A stretch of DNA of 64,000 nt from an uncultured Bacteroidota bacterium (GCA_903891085.1 CAITDJ010000046.1:1-64000); one strand, 5' to 3'; shown: positions 24,815 through 34,358, counted from the first letter of the stretch. Numbers and translations are program-made. The notes: a model not told the origin generated them from the sequence alone.

Positions 24815-25097
24815 AACTTTAATAGTTTTTAGTTAAACGAGAATGCAAAGTAATGCATTAAATAAAAAAAAAACAAAAAAAATCTTTATAAAATTGATTT
24901 TCAGTATTTACAACGGTTGTTATTTTGGTCAAGCCGAATGTTTTAGCACTGATTGACTGTTTTTATCCGTGCTGCATTCCGGTGACGAATCAGGAAGTTT
25001 GCCAAATACCCACACTCAGATGAAGTGATTGGAAGGCTGTTTTGGAAAATTTATTCCGACAGGCCACCAACTCACCTTTCAAAATCGGGCACTTAAT

Positions 25098-26180
25098 TTA
25101 CTTTGCCTCGCCTTTTATCTTGTCGGCTTCGGTTACACCTTCGAGTACTTCGATCACTAATCCGTCGGATAATCCGGTTTTCACGAGACGTTTTTCGTAG
25201 GCCTGTGGTGCTGTTTCCACCTCAACAAAGGCGGTGTCGCCTTCAAATTTCAACAGATTTTCGTTGATAGCCAGCACATCGACCCTTCTGTCGAGTACGA
25301 TATCGGCATTGGCGCTGTATCCGGCGCGGATAAACTGCTTTTCTTTCAGGCTTACTGATGCCCTGATTTCGAATTGTATGGCACCGTTCTCTTCCACACC
25401 TTTTGGCGCGATGCGTTCAAGTTTTGCTGAAAATTTCTCCGTTTCAATGGCGCCTATGGTAAGGATAAGTTCCATACCCTCACTCAGTTTCCCCACTTCC
25501 GACTCATCCACTTTCCCTTCAAAAATCATTTCGTTCATATCAGCAACACTGGCGATGGTGGTTCCGTCGTTGAATGTATTGCTCTCGATTACCGAATTGC
25601 CTTCTTCAACAGGAACGGCGAGTACCATGCCATTGATGGTCGAACGGATGAGTGTATTGGTCACCTGACCGGCTTTTTTGGTGGCCCCTTCACGGATAAG
25701 TTCAAGATTGTCTTCGGCTGACTCGAGCTCCTGTGTCGCATTCTTATGCGCAATTTCGAAGGTGAGAAACTCAGCCTCAGGAATCACCTGCTGTTTATAC
25801 AGATCGTGATACCGGTCATAATTCTTTTTCGATTCTTCCAACGCAATCTGAGCGCGCTTCAAACGCGATTCTGCATTGTTGAGATTTATCATGTCAGGAA
25901 TGATTTTTACCCGGGCAATGAGCTGATCTTTTTTAATGATATCGCCAGGTTCAATAAAAATTTCCTCGATGATACCCGAAACCTTCGGTTTGATCTCTAT
26001 TTCTTTGCGTGGCACAACAGAACCGGTGGCAACTGTTTTGCGGATTATCGTTGTTTTAAATGGAACAACTGTATTATAAACTACTGGTTTTTTCTGAGAT
26101 TTTTGATAGAGGTAATAAATGGTGCCGGCAAATACGGCTACAAGAACAAGTCCAATTAATACTTTAAATACTGTTTTCAT
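25098..26180 (-). CDS. MacA/HlyD-like periplasmic adaptor subunit
   Basis: 360 residues. An N-terminal uncleaved membrane anchor (about 5-25) is followed by a lipoyl/barrel-sandwich half (VPRKEIEIKPKVSGIIEEIFIEPGDIIKKDQLIARV), a coiled-coil hairpin (about 105-165) and the second lipoyl half with a beta-barrel region. Such membrane-fusion proteins link an inner-membrane ABC or RND pump to an outer-membrane TolC channel. It is the last gene of a minus-strand cluster after an ATPase and two MacB-type permeases, so it most likely belongs to an ABC exporter. No TolC-like gene is in the window. Substrate unknown. Confidence 0.9.
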   Translation of the reverse strand: MKTVFKVLIGLVLVAVFAGTIYYLYQKSQKKPVVYNTVVPFKTTIIRKTVATGSVVPRKEIEIKPKVSGIIEEIFIEPGDIIKKDQLIARVKIIPDMINLNNAESRLKRAQIALEESKKNYDRYHDLYKQQVIPEAEFLTFEIAHKNATQELESAEDNLELIREGATKKAGQVTNTLIRSTINGMVLAVPVEEGNSVIESNTFNDGTTIASVADMNEMIFEGKVDESEVGKLSEGMELILTIGAIETEKFSAKLERIAPKGVEENGAIQFEIRASVSLKEKQFIRAGYSANADIVLDRRVDVLAINENLLKFEGDTAFVEVETAPQAYEKRLVKTGLSDGLVIEVLEGVTEADKIKGEAK

Positions 26181-26224
26181 TTTTTATACTCTTATTATTA
26201 TTGAATTACAAGGTTGTTTTTCAG

Positions 26225-27490
26225 TTATTCGAAGCGCAAGGCATCGATTGGTTTAATACTAATGGCGCGACGTGCAGGAATCAGCCCTGCCAGCACACCT
26301 GAAATTACTAATATGATCAAGGCAGACACGGCCACCTTAAAATCTATCGTCGGATGCAGGAACATGGTATCACTTGTGGCAGCAGCAGGCAGGTTTTTGT
26401 CGATCATTTCGATAATGAATACGCCAATAACAAGACCTGTATATCCGGCCAGGGTAGTAAGGAATACCGACTCGCCGATAATCTGTGCCATAATCTTGGA
26501 GGGGGTTGCCCCCAGTGCGCGCATGATTCCGATTTCACGCGTGCGCTCTTTCACTATGACAAGCATAATATTGCTGATACCGATCACACCGGCAAGCAAG
26601 GTTCCAATCCCGACAACCCAGATAAGCCCGTTAATCCCGGCAAACAATCCGGTCATTTGGTCAAACTCTTTTTGCAGATTAAAAAATCCTATGGCCCTTT
26701 CGTCCTCGGGAGCAACTTTATGTCGTTCTTTCAACAAGTGTTTTGCTTTCTCTTCAACCACAGTTACCGAGATATCTTTTTTTGAGGTCATGGCAAACCA
26801 CCCTACTACATCACCATAATTATATACTTTCTGCAAGGTAGTAAAAGGAATATGTATACTTTGCTCCTTGTCTCCCCCAAAATTCATATTCTGGTTTTTT
26901 GGTGAGAAAACCCCCACAACCTGAAAATAGACTCCATTGATCTGAACATATTGTCCGATCGGGTTTTCATCTTTGTTGAAAAGCACCTCCAGCACACGTT
27001 TCCCGATGACTGCCACTTTTCGGTTTTGTAAGATATCGATCTGGTTAAGGAATCGGCCCTGATCAATATTGGCCGGATCGATAAGGTTCCATTCGGGATA
27101 ATCACCATAAATACTGAAGGCGCCGGCTTTTTCTTTCCTGATTACATTATTTCCGCTTTGACGTCCACCGCCCTCAAGTCGTGGTGCAAGGATTTCGAGC
27201 TCAGGAATATTATCTTTCAGGGCTTGAATATCGTCGTTTCGGTAGTAAAAACTGCGATTTCGGGGTAATCCTTTGTATGGAATCGTTGTTTGGCGGGTCC
27301 ACATGAAAACGCTGTTGGTAGCAAAATCACCCATGCCGTTATTCACGCCATTTTTAAGTCCGCTTCCCGAACCAATCATGATCATCAGCATGAAGATTCC
27401 CCAGAACACGCCAAATGCAGTCAGCACCGTCCTGATCTTGTTTTTTGCAAGACTGCTTCCTATCTCATGCCAATAATCGCGGTCGAACAT
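26225..27490 (-). CDS. MacB/FtsX-type ABC transporter permease (second copy)
   Basis: 421 residues with the MacB layout: one N-terminal membrane helix (about 20-45), a large periplasmic domain (MacB_PCD, about 45-285), then three C-terminal helices in the FtsX domain. The REIGIMRALGATPSKIMAQII coupling-helix motif is present. It is paralogous to the permease encoded immediately upstream (27616-28848), and the pair probably forms a heterodimer on one ATPase. Such transporters work by mechanotransmission, moving peptides or lipoproteins through the periplasmic adaptor; the actual substrate is unknown. It starts at ATG 27490 and is followed 44 nt later by the adaptor gene. Confidence 0.9.
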   Translation of the reverse strand: MFDRDYWHEIGSSLAKNKIRTVLTAFGVFWGIFMLMIMIGSGSGLKNGVNNGMGDFATNSVFMWTRQTTIPYKGLPRNRSFYYRNDDIQALKDNIPELEILAPRLEGGGRQSGNNVIRKEKAGAFSIYGDYPEWNLIDPANIDQGRFLNQIDILQNRKVAVIGKRVLEVLFNKDENPIGQYVQINGVYFQVVGVFSPKNQNMNFGGDKEQSIHIPFTTLQKVYNYGDVVGWFAMTSKKDISVTVVEEKAKHLLKERHKVAPEDERAIGFFNLQKEFDQMTGLFAGINGLIWVVGIGTLLAGVIGISNIMLVIVKERTREIGIMRALGATPSKIMAQIIGESVFLTTLAGYTGLVIGVFIIEMIDKNLPAAATSDTMFLHPTIDFKVAVSALIILVISGVLAGLIPARRAISIKPIDALRFE

Positions 27491-27500
27491 ATTACTACAG

Positions 27501-27613
27501 TTTTAACTTTATACTTTTAACTTTTATACTTTAGCCTTTATACTTTATACTTTTCCCGTCTTGCAGCCGGGCCGGCACTTTAAACTTTAGCCTTTTTACT
27601 TTAAACTTTCCAC
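27501..27613 (+). repeat. Heptanucleotide tract (TTTNNNC word) with GC-rich insert
   Basis: Phased units TTTTAAC TTTATAC TTTTAAC (one 8-nt unit) TTTAGCC TTTATAC TTTATAC TTTTCCC, then a 21-nt GC-rich segment (27558-27578, containing TTGCAGCCGGGC), then TTTAAAC TTTAGCC TTTTTAC TTTAAAC TTTCCAC. The insert equals three periods. It fills the gap between the two permease genes, so it would be transcribed. Confidence 0.8.
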
Positions 27614-27615
27614 TT

Positions 27616-28848
27616 CTATTCATCTCTCAGCGCCTCAATCGGTTTGATTGCAGCGGCACGACGTGCCGGTATAAACCCTGCCAGTGCCCCGGCGATCACA
27701 AGTAAAATGGTGGCACCAACGGCAATCTGTATATTCACTTCAGGTTGCTTAAAAAAGGGGGTATCGATTTGTTTTGAAATCAACTCAAGTAATCCAACTC
27801 CCAGCACAAGTCCAATATATCCGGCAAACCCCGTAATCAGGATGGCTTCCTGGAGAATGAGGCTGATGATGCTTGCCGGTGTAGCGCCCAGAGCCTTACG
27901 TATGCCTATTTCTTTGGTACGGTCTTTTACGACAATCATCATGATGTTACTCACCCCAACTACACCGGCAATAATTGTCCCAATTCCGACGATCCAGATG
28001 AAAATGCTAATGCTGGCAAACAAATTTTTAAAACGCTGAAACTCTTCCACACTGTTCCAGAAAAACATGGCGCGCTCGTCAGTTGGATCATAATGATGTC
28101 GTGCAGCGAGTTTCTGTTTTAAGTTGTCCTGTATCAGCTTTGATTCTTCGGCGGTGGCATCACCCACGGTTACAGCAATAGTCTGAACGTCTCTCCCTCC
28201 TCCGAAAACACGTTGTGCCGTGCTTATGGGCAAATAAACTACCTGCATATTTTCGTCGCGGCCATCATCATCGGTGAATATACCCACAACCTTAAAGGGA
28301 ACACCATTCACCTTTATATAATTGTCGAGGGCTTCTTCTGTTTTAAATAATGCCTCACTCACTTTCGTGCTGATGACTGCTGATTTTCGAAATTCATTGA
28401 TGTCAATTTCATTCACAAACCGACCTTCGAGCAGGGTGAGTTTTTCAATAATGGCATAAGCCGGATGCACCGATCTTACATTGTATGAACCAAATTCGTT
28501 ATCGTGCGAAACGGTATTGCCACGCCACAATTCATACCTTGACGACAGATTGTCAATTCCATTCACCGATTGAGCGAGATAGTCATGGTCCTCGTTGGTC
28601 ATCTGAATATCACGGCCCGGTTTCATCCCTGCATAGGCTATGCTTGTTTGTCCGTTCCAAATCCAGATGGTGTTGGTGGCCGAAGAGCGAAACTGGCTTT
28701 CGACACCCTTTTGTAAACCAACGCCTGCACCCTGCAATATGATAAGCATGAAAATACCCCAGGCAACCGAAAAGCCGGTGAGAAAGGTGCGAAGCTTATT
28801 CTTCTCAATGGTTGCAAATATTTCTTGCCATTTATCCAGATCGAACAT
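27616..28848 (-). CDS. MacB/FtsX-type ABC transporter permease (first copy)
   Basis: A 410-residue MacB-type permease with an N-terminal helix (about 20-42), a periplasmic MacB_PCD domain and three C-terminal FtsX helices. The coupling motif is KEIGIRKALGATPASIISLIL. It starts 11 nt after the ATPase stop, so they are co-transcribed. The C-terminal IPARRAAAIKPIEALRDE ending matches its paralogue downstream (IPARRAISIKPIDALRFE), evidence of gene duplication. Together with the ATPase and adaptor it forms a complete MacAB-like exporter apart from the outer-membrane channel. Confidence 0.9.
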   Translation of the reverse strand: MFDLDKWQEIFATIEKNKLRTFLTGFSVAWGIFMLIILQGAGVGLQKGVESQFRSSATNTIWIWNGQTSIAYAGMKPGRDIQMTNEDHDYLAQSVNGIDNLSSRYELWRGNTVSHDNEFGSYNVRSVHPAYAIIEKLTLLEGRFVNEIDINEFRKSAVISTKVSEALFKTEEALDNYIKVNGVPFKVVGIFTDDDGRDENMQVVYLPISTAQRVFGGGRDVQTIAVTVGDATAEESKLIQDNLKQKLAARHHYDPTDERAMFFWNSVEEFQRFKNLFASISIFIWIVGIGTIIAGVVGVSNIMMIVVKDRTKEIGIRKALGATPASIISLILQEAILITGFAGYIGLVLGVGLLELISKQIDTPFFKQPEVNIQIAVGATILLVIAGALAGFIPARRAAAIKPIEALRDE

Positions 28849-28859
28849 AATGGGTAGTT

Positions 28860-29570
28860 TTAGTTTAATGCTGGTTTTTCTGGCGGACGTGGCACACCGT
28901 TTTTCTGGTCAGTATGAATTAATCCGTCGTTTAATTTAATAATTCGTTGGGTGCGGTGCGCGATATCGTTTTCATGTGTAACGATCATGATGGTGATACC
29001 ACTTTGATTGATTTCACCGAACAGATCCATTACTTCGGAAGAAGTTGCGCTATCAAGTGCACCGGTAGGCTCATCGGCCAGAATGATTTTGGGTTGACCG
29101 ATAAGTGCCCGTGCAATAGCCAAACGTTGTTTCTGTCCGCCCGAAAGCTCATTTGGCAGGTGATTCGACCATGCCGTTAATCCAACCCGCTCGAGATATT
29201 CCATGGCAATAATATTTCTTTTCCTTCGCGACACCCCCTGATAATAAAGTGGCAGGGCAACATTCTCCATCGCATTTTTAAAACTGATCAGGTTAAATGA
29301 CTGAAATACGAATCCCAACATTTTATTTCGTAACATCGCTGCTTTGGTTTCACTCATCTCGCGGATTACTTTTCCATCGAGAAGGTATTCGCCTGCATCA
29401 TGGCTATCGAGCAATCCGATGATATTCAGCAATGTGGACTTCCCTGAACCGGAAGAGCCCATGATTGAAACCATTTCCCCTTTCTCAACAGTAAGGTCAA
29501 TGCCTTTCAACACATGTAAGCTGTTACTGCCCATATGGTAACTTTTGTTTATATTTTGCAGTTTGATCAT
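28860..29570 (-). CDS. MacB-like ABC transporter ATP-binding protein
   Basis: 236 residues, the stand-alone ATPase of the exporter. Walker A is GSSGSGKST (about 40), followed by the Q-loop FVFQSFNLI, the signature LSGGQKQRLAIARAL, Walker B IILADEPTGALD and the switch-loop His in IVTHENDIA. All are intact. The sequence belongs to the LolD/MacB branch of ABC ATPases, which serve permeases with large periplasmic domains. First gene of the four-gene cluster; start ATG 29570. The 242 bp upstream (29571-29812) carry no gene. Confidence 0.93.
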   Translation of the reverse strand: MIKLQNINKSYHMGSNSLHVLKGIDLTVEKGEMVSIMGSSGSGKSTLLNIIGLLDSHDAGEYLLDGKVIREMSETKAAMLRNKMLGFVFQSFNLISFKNAMENVALPLYYQGVSRRKRNIIAMEYLERVGLTAWSNHLPNELSGGQKQRLAIARALIGQPKIILADEPTGALDSATSSEVMDLFGEINQSGITIMIVTHENDIAHRTQRIIKLNDGLIHTDQKNGVPRPPEKPALN

Positions 29571-29812
29571 AGGTGCATTATTTGTCTGGAATACATTAAC
29601 AGACTTTCATGCATATTATATGCCACCATTTATAAAAATCTAAAATACAGTTAAATACAGAAATGACTCTTTCTATTAGGTGTACGGTTTGAAACAGAAA
29701 GTGTGCGGAAATGGTCAGTCGTATCGGGTCAGGGTGGTTTCAGGGAATTTGCTAACCCTAAATTGAGAAAAATACAGACTGGATATTTGTTTTTGCAAAC
29801 GATTGAAAATAA

Positions 29813-30376
29813 TTAAGTTTTACCCTTCAGCCTGCCCGGGTTTTCGGTAAGAAAGGCCTTCCATCCAGTGTAGGACGTGCCGGCGGTAGCAGTTTTTCCT
29901 GTTTGAAAATAATGACAAACAGCCGCAGCCAGACCATCGGTCGCATCGAGGTGCTCAGGACTAGCATCAAAAAGCAACAGATTCTTAAGCATGGCAGCCA
30001 CCTGTTCTTTGGATGCATTTCCGCTTCCGGTGATGGATTGCTTGATTTTGCGGGGTGAATATTCCTCAATCGGAATGTCGCGATACAAGGCTGCCGCCAT
30101 AGCCACACCCTGTGCACGACCCAATTTGAGCATTGACTGGATATTTTTACCAAAAAAAGGTGCTTCCAGTGCCACTTCATCGGGATGATATTCATCAATC
30201 AATTCCAGGGTTCGCTCGAATATTTTTTTTAGTTTTAATGCATGGTTGGCATATTTCGAGAGCTTCAGAACACCCATCACAATCAAAGCCATTTTATTAC
30301 CTTTGACACTGATCAAACCATAACCCATGATCGTTGTACCCGGGTCAATACCTAAAATAATTTTCTCTGTTTTCAA
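29813..30376 (-). CDS. ruvC: Holliday junction endonuclease RuvC
   Basis: 187 residues. RuvC resolves Holliday junctions as a dimer. The catalytic acids are visible: Asp in [13 protein letters not shown], Glu in [11 protein letters not shown], and the Asp pair in [12 protein letters not shown]. The start is TTG at 30376; no in-frame ATG exists upstream before a stop, and the first catalytic Asp lies only ten residues in, so the TTG is needed. Its promoter box lies at 30403-30411 inside the divergent gene. The C-terminus is rich in Lys/Thr, as is usual. Confidence 0.93.
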   Translation of the reverse strand: MKTEKIILGIDPGTTIMGYGLISVKGNKMALIVMGVLKLSKYANHALKLKKIFERTLELIDEYHPDEVALEAPFFGKNIQSMLKLGRAQGVAMAAALYRDIPIEEYSPRKIKQSITGSGNASKEQVAAMLKNLLLFDASPEHLDATDGLAAAVCHYFQTGKTATAGTSYTGWKAFLTENPGRLKGKT

Positions 30377-30396
30377 AAATAACCGAATTTAGCCTG

Positions 30397-31422
30397 ATGA
30401 AAGCAAAAGTAGGCAAAAGTGCAAACATATTGCTCAGGTTGGTGATTATGGGACTGAGTTTTTGGTTTTTGTATGACCAGCTCGCTCACAAAAACATTCT
30501 TTCCGATATTATGCATCAGTTTAAAATGACAAGTATCGATAACGGTCATCGAAACCTGATGTGGCTGGTAATGTTGTTGCTGCCTCTCAACCTCAGTCTG
30601 GAAGCGTTCAAATGGAAAACACTGATTGATAAACTCGAAAAAGTATCATTTAACCGGGCTTTCACCGCCGTATTGTCGGGTATTTCGGTCAGCATGATCA
30701 TGCCAAACCGGGTAGGTGATTATTTGGGTCGTGTTTTTATCCTGGAAAAAGAAAGTCATATCAAAGGGATACTTGTCACCATAATTGGCAGTTTGAGCCA
30801 GTTACTTACGACTTTTATTGTAGGCAGTATTGCCTTGGTTTTTTCATTGAATCTGTTTTTTGATTTCGACTTTTCAATACACGCAGGTTTCTCTTTTGGA
30901 TTGATGCTTCTTATTTTCTCGTTGTTGACAGTCGCATTGTTACTTTATTTCAATGTTGGCTTGCTTAAGTTTTTAATGGCGGGTATTTTCCCGCGAAGGA
31001 AAGAGAAACTGCTGCGATATGCCGATGTGTTTTCACTTTATACACGCCTCGAATTATTGAAAGTTCTTTTATTGTCGATGTTGCGGTATCTGGTTTTTTC
31101 GATGCAGTTTTATTTGCTGCTACTCATCACAGGATGCGAAATTGCTTATCCTGAAGCCCTGATGCTTATATCGTTGAATTATTTAATTATGGCGATCATT
31201 CCAACCATTGCAATTACCGAGTTGGGTGTAAGAGGGTCCGTGGCCATTTATGTCTTTGGATTGTATTTTGCCAATACCGTTTTTTGGATCAATTCGGGTG
31301 CTACTGCAGTATTTGCGGCAAGTTCAGTGCTGTGGATCATCAACCTGGTAGTTCCGGCTATACTGGGAATTATCTTTGTTTATCGCTTACGCTTTTTCAG
31401 AAAGGAAGACCTTGATGGATGA
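30397..31422 (+). CDS. Lysylphosphatidylglycerol synthase TM-region/flippase-like protein
   Basis: A 341-residue polytopic protein with about 8 predicted helices, matching the UPF0104/LPG-synthase transmembrane family (first helix at about 10-26, then NLSLEAFKWKTLIDKLEKVSF and SGISVSMIMPNRVGDYLGR). The N-P-R-G-D block in the first third is typical of this family, whose members flip lipids or act in glycan and lipid modification. The soluble aminoacyl-transfer domain of MprF is absent, so it is not a full MprF. It overlaps the following GT2 gene by 8 nt, suggesting joint action on a glycolipid or surface polymer. Confidence 0.8.
   Translation: MKAKVGKSANILLRLVIMGLSFWFLYDQLAHKNILSDIMHQFKMTSIDNGHRNLMWLVMLLLPLNLSLEAFKWKTLIDKLEKVSFNRAFTAVLSGISVSMIMPNRVGDYLGRVFILEKESHIKGILVTIIGSLSQLLTTFIVGSIALVFSLNLFFDFDFSIHAGFSFGLMLLIFSLLTVALLLYFNVGLLKFLMAGIFPRRKEKLLRYADVFSLYTRLELLKVLLLSMLRYLVFSMQFYLLLLITGCEIAYPEALMLISLNYLIMAIIPTIAITELGVRGSVAIYVFGLYFANTVFWINSGATAVFAASSVLWIINLVVPAILGIIFVYRLRFFRKEDLDG
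30403..30411 (-). promoter_or_regulatory. ruvC -7 promoter box inside the divergent coding region
   Basis: The plus strand reads GCAAAAGTA, which is TACTTTTGC on the minus strand. It falls in codons 3-5 of the gene starting at 30397 and about 27 nt upstream of the ruvC TTG start. Confidence 0.6.
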
Positions 31423-32554
31423 TTATTTGATGGTATTGCTAAGGACGATAGAAGTGATTGCCTTGCTCTACGGACTTTTAATTATTTTATATACCATTGG
31501 CTGGTATTTATTAAAAAAAGATGTTTCAATACCGCCATCGCAGGGCACCAGGGTAAGCGTGTTGATTGCTGCCCGCAACGAATCGTTACAAATAAATCAC
31601 ATTTTGCATGGCCTTCTTGGGCAGGATTATCCATCAAGCCTTCTTGAAATCATCCTTGTTGATGACCATTCCGAGGATTCAACCGCCGAAATTATCAGCG
31701 CTTTTATCAAGGACAACCCTTCGATCAATATTACACTGATTCATGCAAAAAAGCAGGGTAAAAAAGCAGCCTTATCAGAAGCCTTGGCCAGGGCATCAGG
31801 TCAGTTTGTTTTGGTCACCGATGCAGATTGCAGCATACGTAAAACCTGGGTTTCGACCATGGTTGCAATTTACAGGCATCAGCAGGTAAAGCTGCTTCTT
31901 GGCCCGGTAATGATTGAACCCGGAACGCAATTCTTTGGCAGGTTGCAGTCACTTGAATTCATGAGTTTGATTGGCAGTACGGCAGGTGCAAGTGGTATCG
32001 GTTTTCCGGCAATGGCAAACGGTGCCAATCTGGGGTTTGATCGCCTGGCTGTAGCCGAACTTGGTGAAGAAGCACTCAATGATCGCCATGCTTCCGGAGA
32101 TGATATTTTTTTACTCTTCGCGATGCTAAAGAAATTTGGAAAGAAATCCGTTTCCTTTGCTTTTCACGAAAATGCGGTGGTGAAAACAGGTGCCTTGCCA
32201 AATGTCATGGCTTTTTTGCGCCAACGATTGCGGTGGGTTTCAAAAAGCAGTGGTTATACGAATATAGGCATCGTTTTGCCGGCAATTATTGTTTTTGTTT
32301 TTAACCTGACCTTTCTGGTACTGCTGGGCATGGCGTTTTTCTATCCTTACCTAATTTTGATTTACCTGCTTTTGATACTATTTAAGTTCATGATCGACTA
32401 TCCGCTGCTGAGTGGTGTTTGCAGTTTCATGAAAAGCAGAAAACTGCTGATTTGGGCCTTGCCACTCGAAATAATCTACCCATTTTATGTGGTTTTTGTA
32501 GCCGTTGCCGGTAACATCGCGGGTGTAAGCTGGAAAGGCAGAAAAGTAAAGTAG
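31415..32554 (+). CDS. Membrane-bound family 2 glycosyltransferase
   Basis: About 379 residues from ATG 31415. One N-terminal helix (about 5-30) precedes a GT-A catalytic domain (about 45-260): VSVLIAARNES, the ILVDDHSEDST acidic motif, TDADCSIRKTW (the DxD-like metal site) and the acceptor-side ASGDDIFLLFAM plus the RQRLRWVSKS (Q/RxxRW) motif. Three C-terminal helices follow. This pattern is that of processive or lipid-linked GT2 enzymes. Overlap with the upstream flippase-like gene implies a two-gene module making or moving a glycolipid. An upstream in-frame start at 31376 lies inside the previous gene and is rejected. Confidence 0.88.
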   Translation: MDDYLMVLLRTIEVIALLYGLLIILYTIGWYLLKKDVSIPPSQGTRVSVLIAARNESLQINHILHGLLGQDYPSSLLEIILVDDHSEDSTAEIISAFIKDNPSINITLIHAKKQGKKAALSEALARASGQFVLVTDADCSIRKTWVSTMVAIYRHQQVKLLLGPVMIEPGTQFFGRLQSLEFMSLIGSTAGASGIGFPAMANGANLGFDRLAVAELGEEALNDRHASGDDIFLLFAMLKKFGKKSVSFAFHENAVVKTGALPNVMAFLRQRLRWVSKSSGYTNIGIVLPAIIVFVFNLTFLVLLGMAFFYPYLILIYLLLILFKFMIDYPLLSGVCSFMKSRKLLIWALPLEIIYPFYVVFVAVAGNIAGVSWKGRKVK

Positions 32555-32626
32555 CGACCCGACAACGCGAACCGCTACTTTCAAAGGTTGTGACCAACAG
32601 GTCAACGTGAAACGAATTTATCCTTA

Positions 32627-33628
32627 TTATGCACCAAGTGTAGCAACCATCACTGCTTTGATCGTATGCAGACGGTTTTCAGCCTCATCAAACACGATGG
32701 ATGCGGGCGATTCAAATACTTCGTCGTTGACTTCCATGGCTTCAATTCCGAATTTTTGATAAATCTGCTCTCCAATGGTTGTCTGACGGTTATGAAATGC
32801 CGGTAAACAGTGTAAAAATTTGACATTTGGGTTGCCGGTTTTATCAAGCATTTTCTGGTTAATCTGGTATGGGAGCATCATCTTGATGCGTTCTTCCCAC
32901 ACATGGTCGGCTTCTCCCATCGAAACCCATACGTCGGTATAAAGAAAATCAACACCTTCCACACCTTCGTCAACACTGTCGGTGAGGGTGATGGTGGCGC
33001 CGGTTTCTTTGGCAATCGAACGGCATGTAGCAACGAGTTCTTCCTCCGGCCACATTTTCTTTGGTGCAACCGCCCTGAAATCCATGCCCATTTTGGCTGC
33101 ACCAACCATCAATGAGTTACCCATATTGTTGCGCGCATCGCCCAGATAGGCAAACTTAACCTGATGCAGTGGTTTATCGCTGTGTTCCATCATGGTGAGA
33201 AAATCGGCCAGAATCTGCGTTGGGTGAAATTCATTGGTTAAACCATTCCACACCGGAACACCGGCATATTTACCGAGTGTTTCGACCAAATCCTGTCCAT
33301 AACCGCGGTATTCGATACCATCATACATGCGACCCAGCACCCGGGCAGTATCTTTCATCGATTCTTTTTTCCCGATTTGCGAACCACTTGGTCCGAGGTA
33401 GGTAACATTGGCTCCCTGATCATAGGCAGCTACTTCAAAGGCACAGCGGGTGCGCGTTGAGTCTTTTTCGAAGATGAGGGCAATGTTTTTGCCTTTCAGC
33501 ATCTGTTTTTCGGTGCCGGCATATTTAGCTTTTTTTAAGTCGGCTGACAGATTAAGCAAGAACCTGATTTCCTGTGGAGTAAAATCAAGTAGTTTTAAGA
33601 AATTACGGTTTCGGAGATTGAATGCCAT
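32627..33628 (-). CDS. argF: Ornithine carbamoyltransferase
   Basis: 333 residues. Transfers carbamoyl phosphate to ornithine to form citrulline in arginine synthesis, or the reverse in arginine breakdown. The carbamoyl-phosphate loop is [15 protein letters not shown], the ornithine side is [17 protein letters not shown], and the catalytic HCLPAFH is present. The exact STRTR and SMG motifs indicate true ornithine, not N-succinylornithine, as substrate, unlike the Bacteroides argF' type. Length is near that of catabolic ArcB (about 335). It is monocistronic with its own promoter box; no other arg or arc gene is in the window. Confidence 0.93.
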   Translation of the reverse strand: MAFNLRNRNFLKLLDFTPQEIRFLLNLSADLKKAKYAGTEKQMLKGKNIALIFEKDSTRTRCAFEVAAYDQGANVTYLGPSGSQIGKKESMKDTARVLGRMYDGIEYRGYGQDLVETLGKYAGVPVWNGLTNEFHPTQILADFLTMMEHSDKPLHQVKFAYLGDARNNMGNSLMVGAAKMGMDFRAVAPKKMWPEEELVATCRSIAKETGATITLTDSVDEGVEGVDFLYTDVWVSMGEADHVWEERIKMMLPYQINQKMLDKTGNPNVKFLHCLPAFHNRQTTIGEQIYQKFGIEAMEVNDEVFESPASIVFDEAENRLHTIKAVMVATLGA

Positions 33629-33682
33629 GTTGATAATGTGTTTTGTTAATGATAATATTTTGGTGAATTCTGAGATTTTGAG

Positions 33683-33691
33683 GCAAAATTA
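33683..33691 (-). promoter_or_regulatory. -7 promoter box (TAATTTTGC) for argF
   Basis: The plus strand reads GCAAAATTA. It lies 54 nt upstream of the argF start. No ArgR-like box was recognised. Confidence 0.6.
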
Positions 33692-33761
33692 GGTAAAATT
33701 GTGAATTCCTTAACAGGCGAATGAGTAATGTTGATGGGTTGATGGGTTGATAGGTTTTCTC

Positions 33762-33770
33762 TACTTTTGC
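33762..33770 (+). promoter_or_regulatory. -7 promoter box (TACTTTTGC) abutting the DUF3109 start
   Basis: Exact TAnnTTTGC match ending only 3 nt before ATG 33774, so the transcript would have little or no leader. Directly upstream are three 8-nt direct repeats (TTGATGGG, TTGATGGG, TTGATAGG) at 33731-33754. Confidence 0.6.
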
Positions 33771-33773
33771 GGC

Positions 33774-34340
33774 ATGATACTAATAAACGATACCATTGTC
33801 AGCGAAGCCTTCATTCAGGCACAGTTTGTATGTGATTTACCACGCTGTAAGGGTGATTGCTGCGTAAGCGGTGATGCCGGCGCCCCGCTTGATGAGGATG
33901 AAATTTCATCGCTTGAGGATTATCTTGATGAAATTAAACCATTTATGACAGAGGCCGGAATCAGGGTGGTTGAGGCGGATGGTGTGTATGATTACGATGA
34001 AATGGGAAACATGGTTACACCACTTGTGGATGGTCGAGCCTGCGGTTTTGCCGGTTTTCATGATAACGGGACAAGTTTCTGTGCCATCGAAAAATCATTT
34101 CTTGCAGGTAGGATTGATTTCAAGAAACCCATCAGTTGCCATTTATACCCGGTTAGGCTGATCCGGAAAGATGGTTTCACCCATATCAACTATCACCAGT
34201 GGAGTATTTGTGTTCCGGCAATCCGCAAAGGAAACAAAGAAGGCGTTCCGTTGTATAAATTCCTCAAAGAACCCCTGATACGTAAATTTGGTGAGGAATG
34301 GTACAAACAACTTATAAAGGAAATTCAGAAGCAACGATAG
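33774..34340 (+). CDS. DUF3109-family Cys-rich protein
   Basis: About 188 residues from ATG 33774. The family is common in Bacteroidetes and related to the YkgJ-type Cys clusters that bind zinc or an iron-sulfur cluster. Conserved cysteines are visible in VCDLPRCKGDCCVSGDAGAPL (about 19-30), GRACGF, FCAIE, SCHLYPVR and SICVPA. The Cys-rich N-terminal cluster and SCHLYP are family hallmarks. No signal peptide. The function is unknown; a metal-binding role is inferred from the cysteine pattern. The promoter box sits next to the start codon, supporting this ATG over an upstream in-frame start at 33747. Confidence 0.85.
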   Translation: MILINDTIVSEAFIQAQFVCDLPRCKGDCCVSGDAGAPLDEDEISSLEDYLDEIKPFMTEAGIRVVEADGVYDYDEMGNMVTPLVDGRACGFAGFHDNGTSFCAIEKSFLAGRIDFKKPISCHLYPVRLIRKDGFTHINYHQWSICVPAIRKGNKEGVPLYKFLKEPLIRKFGEEWYKQLIKEIQKQR

Positions 34341-34358
34341 GGTCACTTCGTCTTCCCT

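Noticed and set aside
24815-25097. Small RNA or tRNA gene upstream of acpP
   Set aside because: No cloverleaf or strong hairpin was seen; the stretch is AT-rich with only a near-match promoter box.
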